From NCBI RefSeq assembly GCF_024362365.1, contig NZ_CP101464.1, forward strand, positions 1,674,001-1,738,000: a stretch of 64,000 nucleotides of DNA. Reading direction: 5' to 3'. Numbering within the stretch: the stretch's first letter is position 1; the number at the start of each line of letters is the position of its first letter. The notes under the pieces were generated by a model, which worked only from the letters and a program-made list of their open reading frames with translations, made no database searches and had not been told where the DNA came from. The position numbers were made by a program, and so were the translations under genes. Below are positions 7,981 to 16,717 of this stretch, one piece after another. Source of the stretch: Janibacter sp. CX7. Its GTDB lineage: Bacteria > Actinomycetota > Actinomycetes > Actinomycetales > Dermatophilaceae.

Positions 7981-8189
7981 TGGACGAGCTCATCTGCAGC
8001 CGCAAGGCGTGCCGGCAGACGGCGACCCGCGCCGTCCTGTGGCGCAACCCCCGCATCCACGACGAGTCCCGGCGCAAGGTCTGGCTCGCGTGCGACGAGC
8101 ACGAGGAGGTCCTGCGCGAGCACCTGGCGGTGCGCGGCTTCCCCGTCGCGACTTGCGCGGTCGACGAGATCCCGGACGACGCCGGCTGA
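7980..8189 (+). CDS. Small Cys/His-rich protein, possible zinc binder
   Basis: This 69-residue protein contains CSRKAC near the N-terminus (Cys6 and Cys11) and ACDEHEEVLREHL later (Cys38, His41). The CX4C plus CXXH pattern could hold one zinc ion, but this is inferred from residue pattern only. It is basic in the middle and has no signal peptide or membrane helix. Start and stop both overlap neighbours as TGATG, so it is translated with the DUF3099 protein and SURF1. The setting beside an oxidase assembly factor may hint at a metal or heme role, but I do not recognise a characterised family. Confidence 0.75.
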   Translation: MDELICSRKACRQTATRAVLWRNPRIHDESRRKVWLACDEHEEVLREHLAVRGFPVATCAVDEIPDDAG

Positions 8190-8965
8190 TGCTGCGCCGT
8201 GCCCTCACCCCGAGGTGGCTCGGGTGGTTCCTCCTCGTCCTCGTCGTGTCCCTGGCCTGCGTGTGGCTGGGCCAGTGGCAGTGGGGCAAGTACGAGTCCA
8301 GGTCCGCCAGCGCCGACCGGATCACGAGTCACTACACCGCCGACCCGGTCCCGGTGACGGACGTCCTGGGCACCGACCCGGTGGGCCTGGACCACGAGTG
8401 GACCCGGGTGCGCGCGACCGGCGAGTACCTCACCACCGAGCAGGTCCTCGTGCGCAACCGTCCCCTCGACGGGACCTACGGCTACGAGGTGCTCCTCCCC
8501 CTTCGCCTCGAGGACGGCGGTGTCGTCCTCGTCGACCGGGGCTGGGTCCCCAACAGCCCGAAGGGGGCGGACGTCGCCCCCGAGGTCCCGGCCGCGCCGC
8601 GTGGAGAGGTGACCGTCACCGGCTGGGTCCGCCTGGGAGAGAAGAGCCTCGGGCGGGACATGCCGACCGGTCAGGTCGCGAGCATCAACCTCGACGAGGT
8701 CTCGCAGCAGATCGACGCCGACGTGCTCGGCGGCTACGTGGCGCTCCAGTCGGAGGAGCCGGACGGGCCACGCCCAGACCCGCTCGAGGTGCCCGACACC
8801 GACACCGGGCCGCACCTGGCCTATGCGATCCAGTGGTGGCTCGTCATCCCGGCGCTGTGGCTCTTCGTCGTCCTCGCGCTGCGCCGCGAGAGCCAGGAGC
8901 AGGGCGACGCCGGGCGCGCCCCCAAGCCCAAGAAGGTGCGGATCTGGGACGAGGAGGACGGCTGA
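8189..8965 (+). CDS. SURF1 family cytochrome oxidase assembly protein
   Basis: SURF1 proteins help insert heme A into cytochrome c oxidase. The 258-residue protein shows the family layout of two membrane helices flanking an extracytoplasmic domain. Helix 1 spans about residues 11-28 and ends LGQWQWGKYE (the family's LGxWQxxR-like motif). The soluble part has RNRPLDGTYGYEVLLPL and VLVDRGWVPNS, both SURF1 hallmarks. Helix 2 is near residues 211-233 after HLAYAIQWWL. A charged tail PKPKKVRIWDEEDG ends the protein. The ATG overlaps the upstream stop. ctaA and ctaB for heme A synthesis lie elsewhere in this window. It ends 1 bp before the convergent ABC gene. Confidence 0.93.
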   Translation: MLRRALTPRWLGWFLLVLVVSLACVWLGQWQWGKYESRSASADRITSHYTADPVPVTDVLGTDPVGLDHEWTRVRATGEYLTTEQVLVRNRPLDGTYGYEVLLPLRLEDGGVVLVDRGWVPNSPKGADVAPEVPAAPRGEVTVTGWVRLGEKSLGRDMPTGQVASINLDEVSQQIDADVLGGYVALQSEEPDGPRPDPLEVPDTDTGPHLAYAIQWWLVIPALWLFVVLALRRESQEQGDAGRAPKPKKVRIWDEEDG

Positions 8966-8966
8966 G

Positions 8967-10853
8967 TCAGCCGACCTCGACCGGGTCGCCCTCCCCCTCG
9001 AACTGCGTGGCGTGCAGCGACGCGTAGAGCCCGTGCGCGGCGAGCAGCTCGTCGTGCGTGCCGCGCTCGACGACGCGACCCGCGTCGACGACGAGGATCT
9101 GGTCCGCGGCGCGGACCGTCGACAGCCGGTGGGCGATGACGATGGCCGTGCGCCCCTCGAGAGCGGTGTCGAGCGCCCGTTGCACGGCGACCTCCGACTC
9201 GCTGTCGAGGTGCGCGGTCGCCTCGTCGAGGATGAGCACGGCCGGTGACTTGAGCAGCAGCCGGGCGATGGCGAAGCGCTGCTTCTCCCCACCGGACAGC
9301 CGGTGCCCCCGGTCCCCCACGACCGTGTCGAGCCCGGCCGGGAGCGCCGCGACGAGCGAGCGGATCTGCGCGGCCTCGAGCGCGGCCCACAACTCGTCCT
9401 CGCTCGCCTCCGGGCGGGCATAGGCGAGGTTGGCGCGGATGGTGTCGTGGAAGAGGTGCGCCTCCTGGGTCACCATGCCGACCGAGGCGCTCACCGAGTC
9501 GAGGGTCGCCTCGCGCAGGTCGACACCGCCGATGCGGACGCTGCCGCTCGTCGGGTCGTAGAAGCGGGTGACGAGAGAGGTGATCGTGCTCTTGCCGGCA
9601 CCGCTCGGCCCGACGAGGGCGACGAGCTGACCGGGCTCGGCGCGCAGCGTCACGCCCTGCAGCACCGGACCGCCCTGCTCCCGGTCGCCGGTGGTTGCAC
9701 CTTCGAGCGAGCGAAGGGAGATCGCGTCGGCTCCGGGGTATGTGAAGTGCACGTCGTCGAGCTCGACCGACAGCGCCTCGCCCTGCGGCAGCGGCCGGGC
9801 GTCGGGTGCCTCCCGGATGCTCGAGGGCATGTCGAGCAGCTCGAAGAGGCGGGCGAAGGAGACGAGGGCGGTGAGCACGTCGACGTGCACGTTGGACAGT
9901 GCCGTGAGCGGCCCGTAGAGGCGGGCGAGGAGCGCGGCCAGGGCGAGCAGCGTGCCGACGGTCAGCGCTCCGTCGACGGCCATGACCCCGCCGACGCCGT
10001 AGACCATCGCGGTCGCGAGCGAGGCCAGCGCGGTGAGCATGACGAAGAAGAAGGCCCGGTTGGTCGCGATCTTGACGCCGATGTCGCGCACGCGGGCGGC
10101 CCGCTGGTCGTACTGCTCGATCTCGCGGGCCGGCGAGCCGAAGATCTTCACGAGGAGGGCACCGGCGACGTTGAACCGCTCGGTCATCTGGTTGCCGAGG
10201 TCGGCGTTGAGGTTCATCTGCTCCGAGGCGAGCCCGGCCAGCCGTCGGCCCATCCACTTCGCCGGGAGGACGAAGAAGGGCACGAGCACGAGCGAGGCGA
10301 GGGTCAGCTGCCACGACAGGGCGAACATCGCGCCGAGGATGAGCACGAGCGAGATGACATTGCTGACGACCGACGAGAGCACCGTCGTGAAGGCCTGCTG
10401 GGCCCCGATGACGTCGCTGTTGAGCCGGCTGACGAGGGCACCGGTCTGCGCGCGGGTGAAGAAGGCGATCGGCTGGCGCAGCACGTGGGCGAAGACCTCG
10501 GTGCGCAGCAGGTGGATCAGCCCCTCGCCGATGCGCGCGGACAGCCACCGCTGGACGAGGCTCGTCACGGCCTCGACGACGGCGATCGCGGCGACGAGCA
10601 GGGCGATGACGACGACGACCTGCCGGTCCTGCGGCGTGACCCCGTCGTCGATGAGGCGCTGCAGGAGCAGTGGCACGGCCACGACGGTCATCGAGCCGAC
10701 GGCGACGAGCCCGAGGAAGGCCGCGATGGTGCCCTTGAAGGGCGCCGCGTAGCCGAGGACCCGCCTGGCGGTGCCCTTGGGCAGCGGTGTCGAGGTCACC
10801 GAGTCACCCCGGCTCATCGACTGCATGAGCCCCCAGGTGCTGTTCATCATCAT
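8967..10853 (-). CDS. ABC exporter, fused membrane and ATPase domains
   Basis: The 628-residue half-transporter has an N-terminal six-helix exporter domain (about residues 40-340). The C-terminal ATPase domain carries Walker A GPSGAGKST, signature LSGGEKQR and Walker B VLILDEATAHLD. This is the MsbA/multidrug-type exporter fold, acting as a homo- or heterodimer; the substrate is unknown. A run of three ATG codons (10853, 10850, 10847) follows an AAGGAG ribosome-binding site; 10853 and 10850 both have workable spacing. An insert containing GDREQGG lies between the beta-strands before Walker A. The gene is monocistronic and ends 1 bp from the SURF1 gene. Confidence 0.93.
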   Translation of the reverse strand: MMMNSTWGLMQSMSRGDSVTSTPLPKGTARRVLGYAAPFKGTIAAFLGLVAVGSMTVVAVPLLLQRLIDDGVTPQDRQVVVVIALLVAAIAVVEAVTSLVQRWLSARIGEGLIHLLRTEVFAHVLRQPIAFFTRAQTGALVSRLNSDVIGAQQAFTTVLSSVVSNVISLVLILGAMFALSWQLTLASLVLVPFFVLPAKWMGRRLAGLASEQMNLNADLGNQMTERFNVAGALLVKIFGSPAREIEQYDQRAARVRDIGVKIATNRAFFFVMLTALASLATAMVYGVGGVMAVDGALTVGTLLALAALLARLYGPLTALSNVHVDVLTALVSFARLFELLDMPSSIREAPDARPLPQGEALSVELDDVHFTYPGADAISLRSLEGATTGDREQGGPVLQGVTLRAEPGQLVALVGPSGAGKSTITSLVTRFYDPTSGSVRIGGVDLREATLDSVSASVGMVTQEAHLFHDTIRANLAYARPEASEDELWAALEAAQIRSLVAALPAGLDTVVGDRGHRLSGGEKQRFAIARLLLKSPAVLILDEATAHLDSESEVAVQRALDTALEGRTAIVIAHRLSTVRAADQILVVDAGRVVERGTHDELLAAHGLYASLHATQFEGEGDPVEVG

Positions 10854-10938
10854 CGTCCGCTCCTTGTCGTCCCCGGTGCGACAACCACGGTGCACCACAA
10901 GGGATTCCCGCGCACGCAAAGTGCCGCGGGCGCCGGCC

Positions 10939-11586
10939 TCAGCCGAGGACGCGGTGCAGGACGAGGCGTGCGACGGCGTCGGTGTCGGCCAGTCCCCCCG
11001 GGATGAAGGGGGCACCGTTCGCCTCGGCGAGGGCGGCCACCCTGTCGTGCAGCACACCCTCCGCGAGGGTGGCCGGCACGACGAGCCGGCCCCGTGCGGC
11101 ACCGGCGCGGGGCGCAGCGAGGGTCATGGTCAGCCAGCCCTCGCGCGGGTGCGCGTCGAGCAGCCGACGGATGCTCTGCCCGGCCTGCCCGGAGCTCGAC
11201 CCGCCGGCGACGAGCAGGGTCGGACTGCCGGGGTCGTGGCCCGCGGCCCGCAGCCGCTCGTCGACGGCGTCGAGGAGCAGCGGGTGGCCACCGAGGGCGC
11301 TCGTGACCCGGGCGTGGGCACCGCCGGCGCCGAAGGCCCGCACGGCCGCCGGGACGTCGACCCGCGCGTGGAATGCCGGGGTGATGAGCATCGGTACGAC
11401 CGTGACCTCGTCGGCGATGCCGGGCCCGAGCTCGTCAGGACGCGGGTGGTCGTGCTCGATGTAGACGAGGTGGGTGCTCCCGCGCCCCGCCTCGTCGAGC
11501 GGTCCGGCGACCCGGGCGCGCAGCCGCTCCAGGGTCGCCGCGTGCCGCGCGTCGGGCGAGCCGTGCGCGAGCAGGATCGTGGTCAC
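10939..11586 (-). CDS. Sirohydrochlorin ferrochelatase-like protein (CbiX/SirB family)
   Basis: The 215-residue protein begins MTTILLAHGSPDARH; the histidine in AHGSPD is the metal-binding residue of the CbiX/SirB class. A second family-like block is VVPMLITPAFHARVDVP, with a second conserved histidine. The duplicated half-domain layout suits a protein of this size. It most likely inserts iron into sirohydrochlorin to make siroheme, the cofactor of the sulfite reductase two genes upstream. The GTG start at 11586 lies 4 nt after the cysH stop. A cobalt chelatase role is the main alternative, but no cobalamin genes are near. Confidence 0.85.
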   Translation of the reverse strand: MTTILLAHGSPDARHAATLERLRARVAGPLDEAGRGSTHLVYIEHDHPRPDELGPGIADEVTVVPMLITPAFHARVDVPAAVRAFGAGGAHARVTSALGGHPLLLDAVDERLRAAGHDPGSPTLLVAGGSSSGQAGQSIRRLLDAHPREGWLTMTLAAPRAGAARGRLVVPATLAEGVLHDRVAALAEANGAPFIPGGLADTDAVARLVLHRVLG

Positions 11587-11590
11587 GAGC

Positions 11591-12331
11591 TCACGTGTGC
11601 AGGCCGCACTCGACCTTGTCGGTGCCCGACCAGCGTCCGGCGCGGGCGTCCTCGCCCTCGGCGACCGGGCGGGTGCAGGGCGCGCAGCCGATCGAGGCGT
11701 AGCCGCTCTGGCGAAGGGGGTTGAGGAAGACCGACTGCTCTGCGGCGTACTGGTCGACGTCGTCCTGCGTCCAGCCCGCGATGGGGTTGAGCTTGACCAT
11801 GCCGCGACGCTCGTCCCACCCGACGACGGTGATGTCGGTGCGGGTCGGCGCGTCCTCGCGGCGCATGCCAGTCACCCAGGCGTCGTGGTCCTCGAGCGCC
11901 CGGTTGAGCGGCTCGACCTTGCGCATCGCGCAGCACAGGTTGGGATCCCGGTCGTGCAGCTTCGGCCCGTGCTCGGCGTCCTGCTCGGCGACGGTGAGCT
12001 TCGGGTAGATCGTGCGGATGCTGATCGGCAGCATGGCCTCGTAGGCGTCGCGGGTACCGAGCGTCTCGGCGAAGTGGTAGCCGGTGTCGAGGAAGAAGAC
12101 ATCGGCGCCCTCGAGGGTCGTGCCGACGAGGTGGACGAGCACCTCGTCACCCATCGAGCTGGCGACGGTCAGCCCCTCGCCGAAGGTCTCGTGGGCCCAC
12201 TGCAGCGCCTGCCGGCCGATCTCGACCCGGCCCTCGTGGGTACCGCCGAGCTCCGCCTCGAGCGCGTCGAACCGCTCCTGCCCCTCACGGGCGAGCTCGC
12301 GCAGGCGGTCGGTGTCCAGGAGCGTGCTCAT
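11591..12331 (-). CDS. cysH: Adenylylsulfate / phosphoadenylylsulfate reductase
   Basis: CysH reduces activated sulfate (APS or PAPS) to sulfite. The 246-residue protein has the two cysteine pairs that ligate a [4Fe-4S] cluster, NLCCAMRK and IGCAPC, which mark the APS-reducing bacterial type. The catalytic cysteine lies in the C-terminal ECGLHT. The substrate-binding region includes VASSMGDEVLVHL and FLDTGYHF. The ATG at 12331 overlaps the sulfite reductase stop by 4 bp (ATGA), and the chelatase gene follows 4 nt later, so sir-cysH-chelatase is one operon for making sulfide. The sulfate-activating ATP sulfurylase genes are not in the window. Confidence 0.95.
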   Translation of the reverse strand: MSTLLDTDRLRELAREGQERFDALEAELGGTHEGRVEIGRQALQWAHETFGEGLTVASSMGDEVLVHLVGTTLEGADVFFLDTGYHFAETLGTRDAYEAMLPISIRTIYPKLTVAEQDAEHGPKLHDRDPNLCCAMRKVEPLNRALEDHDAWVTGMRREDAPTRTDITVVGWDERRGMVKLNPIAGWTQDDVDQYAAEQSVFLNPLRQSGYASIGCAPCTRPVAEGEDARAGRWSGTDKVECGLHT

Positions 12332-13983
12332 CGGATGTCGTCCTCGTCGGCGCGGCGCACCCACAGGGCGAAGGACTCCCCTTCGTCCCGCTGGGCGAGG
12401 TAGGTGCGGGCGAGGCGCTCGATGTAGTCGGGCAGGTCGTCGCCGGCCACCTTGAGGGCACGGGTCTTGCGGGCCAGGGCGGTCTCCTCCGCGAGGGCGC
12501 CACCGAGGTGGACCTGGAAGACCTCCTGGTGGGTGCCGTCCTCGCGCTTGTCGAGCATGCCCTTGAGGCCCACGTCGGCGACCTGGCTGCGGGCGCAGCT
12601 GTTGGGGCAGCCGTTGAAGTGGATGCTGAAGGGGACGTCGATGGTCAGGCGCTTCTCGAGCTCCTCGACGGTCCACCGGGCGCGGTTCTTGGTGTCGGTC
12701 AGGGCGAGCTTGCAGAACTCGAGGCCCGTGCACGCGAGGACGTTGCGGCGCCACTCGCTCGGGTGGACGTCGAGGTCGATCTCCTTGAGGTCCGCGGCCA
12801 GCGCGTCCGCCCGGTCGGGCTCGACGTCGAGGACGAGGATCTTCTGGTGCGGGGTGAAGCGGATCCGCTGCGAGCCGGCCGCCTCCGCCAGTTCGGCGAG
12901 GCGGGTCAGCTTGGTCCCCGTCATGCGTCCGGCGATCGGCGCGGCGCCGACCCAGACCCGGCCGTCGACCTGCTCGTGGATGCCGACGTGGTCGCGGCGG
13001 CTCCCCTTCGGAGCGACCGCCTCCGGACCGTCCACGAGACGGCGGCCGAGGTAGTCGTCCTCGAGGACCTGGCGGAACTTCTCCGCGCCCCAGTCGGCCA
13101 TGAGGAACTTCAGCCGGGCCTTGTTGCGCAGGCGCCGGTAGCCGTGATCACGGAAGATCGAGGTGACCCCGTGCCACACGGCAGGGACGTCCTCGATCGG
13201 GACCCAGACGCCGAGACGCTGGGCGAAGATCGGCTTGACCGACAGGCCGCCGCCGACCCACACGTCGAAGCCGGGACCGTGCTCGGGGTGCTCGACGCCG
13301 ACGAAGGAGATGTCGTTGATCTCGTGGGCGATGTCGAGCACCGGCGAGCCGGAGATCGCCGTCTTGTACTTGCGCGGCAGGTTGGAGAACTCGGGGCTGC
13401 CGATGTGCTCGCGCTTGATGATGTCCATGGCCGGGGTGCCGTCGATGATCTCGGCCTTGTCGATGCCGGCGACCGGCGAGCCGAGCATCGTGCGCGGGCA
13501 GTCGCCGCAGGCCTCCGTCGTCGACAGCCCCACCGACTCGAGGCGGCGCCAGATCTCCGGCACGTCCTCGATGCGCACCCAGTGCAGCTGGATGTTCTGC
13601 CGGTCGGAGACGTCGGCGGTGTCCCGGGCGAACTCGGTGCTGATCCCCGCGACGGTGCGCAGCTGCTCGGTGCTCATCCGGCCGCCGTCGCTGCGCACGC
13701 GCATCATGAAGTACTCGTCGTCGAGGCCGTCCTCGCCGGTGTGCGTGCCGTCGAGCCCCTGCTTGCGCTGGGTGTACAGCCCCCACCAGCGGAAGCGACC
13801 GGACAGGTCGTCCGGCGAGATCGAGGCGAAGCCGCCCTGGGCGTAGACGTCCTCGATCCGCGCACGCACGTTGAGCGCGTCGTCCTCCTGCTTGAACTCC
13901 TCGTTGTGGTTCAGCGGGGTCCGGTCGCCGTCGGCCCAGGCGCCGGTGGACTTCGTGCGGGTGGGGCGGGTCGTCACAGTCAC
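12328..13983 (-). CDS. sir: Ferredoxin-dependent sulfite reductase
   Basis: This 551-residue siroheme/[4Fe-4S] enzyme of the nitrite/sulfite reductase family reduces sulfite to sulfide. The cluster cysteines are in ACTGLEFC and NGCPNSC. The two half-domains each have a ferredoxin-like repeat; RQNIQLHWVRIEDVPEIW and TPHQKILVLDVEP are matching segments, and NRP-type siroheme contacts lie around KARLKFLM. Neighbouring cysH and a siroheme chelatase indicate sulfite rather than nitrite as substrate. The GTG start at 13983 follows TAGGAT by 6 nt (leaderless). A 19-bp inverted repeat overlaps the expected -35 region and is probably an operator. Confidence 0.93.
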   Translation of the reverse strand: MTVTTRPTRTKSTGAWADGDRTPLNHNEEFKQEDDALNVRARIEDVYAQGGFASISPDDLSGRFRWWGLYTQRKQGLDGTHTGEDGLDDEYFMMRVRSDGGRMSTEQLRTVAGISTEFARDTADVSDRQNIQLHWVRIEDVPEIWRRLESVGLSTTEACGDCPRTMLGSPVAGIDKAEIIDGTPAMDIIKREHIGSPEFSNLPRKYKTAISGSPVLDIAHEINDISFVGVEHPEHGPGFDVWVGGGLSVKPIFAQRLGVWVPIEDVPAVWHGVTSIFRDHGYRRLRNKARLKFLMADWGAEKFRQVLEDDYLGRRLVDGPEAVAPKGSRRDHVGIHEQVDGRVWVGAAPIAGRMTGTKLTRLAELAEAAGSQRIRFTPHQKILVLDVEPDRADALAADLKEIDLDVHPSEWRRNVLACTGLEFCKLALTDTKNRARWTVEELEKRLTIDVPFSIHFNGCPNSCARSQVADVGLKGMLDKREDGTHQEVFQVHLGGALAEETALARKTRALKVAGDDLPDYIERLARTYLAQRDEGESFALWVRRADEDDIR

Positions 13984-13995
13984 CCGCCCATCCTA
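13984..13995 (-). promoter_or_regulatory. Leaderless -10 box of sir
   Basis: TAGGAT at 13995-13990 on the minus strand lies 6 nt before the GTG at 13983. The -35 region expected about 17 bp further upstream falls on the inverted repeat at 14014-14032. Confidence 0.5.
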
Positions 13996-14013
13996 CGAGT
14001 GCCCTTATGGATT

Positions 14014-14032
14014 GCATAACTGCCTGTTATGC
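14014..14032. promoter_or_regulatory. Inverted-repeat operator candidate of the sulfite reduction operon
   Basis: GCATAAC (14014-14020), a 5-bp spacer and GTTATGC (14026-14032) form a perfect 7+5+7 palindrome in an AT-rich island upstream of sir. Its position over the expected -35 element suggests a repressor site controlling sulfur assimilation. The regulator is not encoded nearby and I cannot name it. Confidence 0.55.
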
Positions 14033-14068
14033 GTCTCACCTGATGGAGCGCGAGGTGGGCCGGCGTGG

Positions 14069-15667
<1,599 letters not shown>

Positions 15668-15783
15668 GGGTGGTTCTCCTGCACGTACGAAGGGTCGGTC
15701 GGCGGCTAGTGTAAGTCGCGGATCCGGGGGTTCCCGCATCCGCGTGCATCGGTCGAGACCCTGCCCCCGATGGAGGCCAGCAG

Positions 15784-16710
15784 ATGAGCATCAACGACAA
15801 CGCGTCGCTCGACACCTCCCGCATGGGTGGTGGAGGAGGCGGCGGAGGCCGCGGCCCGGTCATCGCGGGTGGCGGCGGCATCGTCGGCGTCATCGTCGTC
15901 ATCGTCATGGTCCTGCTCGGCTTCGACCCGACCGGGGGCGGCGGTGGCGGTGCTCCGCAGGACACGGCGGGAGCGGGCGGCGACTCCTGGGTGCAGGACA
16001 ACTGCAAGACGGGCGCCGACGCGAAGAAGGAGCGCCGCTGCCTCATGGTCCTCGGCGAGAACAGCCTGCAGGACTTCTGGAGCGACCAGCCGGACCTGGC
16101 CAAGGCCCTCGACGACGCCGGGCAGCAGTTCCGCGGCCCGGCCCAGACGGTCGTCTACACGGGTCAGACCCAGTCCCAGTGCGGCACCGCGAGCAACCAG
16201 GTCGGGCCCTTCTACTGCCCCCTCGACGAGAAGATCTTCATCGACACCGACTTCTTCGACATCATGGAGCAGCAGCTCGGCGCCCAGGACGGCACGCTCG
16301 CCGAGCTCTACGTCCTCGCCCACGAGTACGGCCACCACATCCAGAACGTCTACGGCATCCTCGACCGCGCGCAGCAGGACCCGAAGGGCGCCGACTCGGG
16401 CGCCGTGCGCGTCGAGCTCATGGCCGACTGCTTCGCCGGCATGTGGATGAAGCACGCGACCGAGACCAAGGACGCCAACGGCGAGGTCCTCATCACCGAC
16501 ATCAGCGAGTCGGACATCAAGAACGCCATGGGCGCGGCCAAGTCCGTCGGCGATGACGAGATCCAGAAGAAGTCGGGCGGCGGCGTCAACCCCGAGAGCT
16601 GGACGCACGGCTCGGCGAAGGCGCGTCAGGCCTGGCTCCTGCGCGGGATGAAGACCGACTCGGTCAACACCTGCGACACCTTCGAGGTCAGCGACCCCAA
16701 CAACATCTGA
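15784..16710 (+). CDS. Membrane-anchored neutral zinc metallopeptidase (YpfJ family)
   Basis: The 308-residue protein has a glycine-rich N-terminus, one membrane helix (about residues 27-46, rich in Ile and Val) and a Gly-rich linker. A catalytic domain with the zincin motif HEYGHH follows (LAHEYGHHIQN, near residue 180). The third ligand is probably the glutamate in RVELMADCFAGMW, as in the YpfJ/KPN_02809 class. The peptidase domain faces the outside, and its substrate is unknown. The ATG at 15784 follows GGAGG. Cysteines in DNCKTG, RRCLMVL, QCGTA, FYCPLD and DTCDTF could form disulfides. The gene ends 7 bp from a convergent secreted-protein gene. Confidence 0.92.
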   Translation: MSINDNASLDTSRMGGGGGGGGRGPVIAGGGGIVGVIVVIVMVLLGFDPTGGGGGGAPQDTAGAGGDSWVQDNCKTGADAKKERRCLMVLGENSLQDFWSDQPDLAKALDDAGQQFRGPAQTVVYTGQTQSQCGTASNQVGPFYCPLDEKIFIDTDFFDIMEQQLGAQDGTLAELYVLAHEYGHHIQNVYGILDRAQQDPKGADSGAVRVELMADCFAGMWMKHATETKDANGEVLITDISESDIKNAMGAAKSVGDDEIQKKSGGGVNPESWTHGSAKARQAWLLRGMKTDSVNTCDTFEVSDPNNI

Positions 16711-16717
16711 GCGGGGC

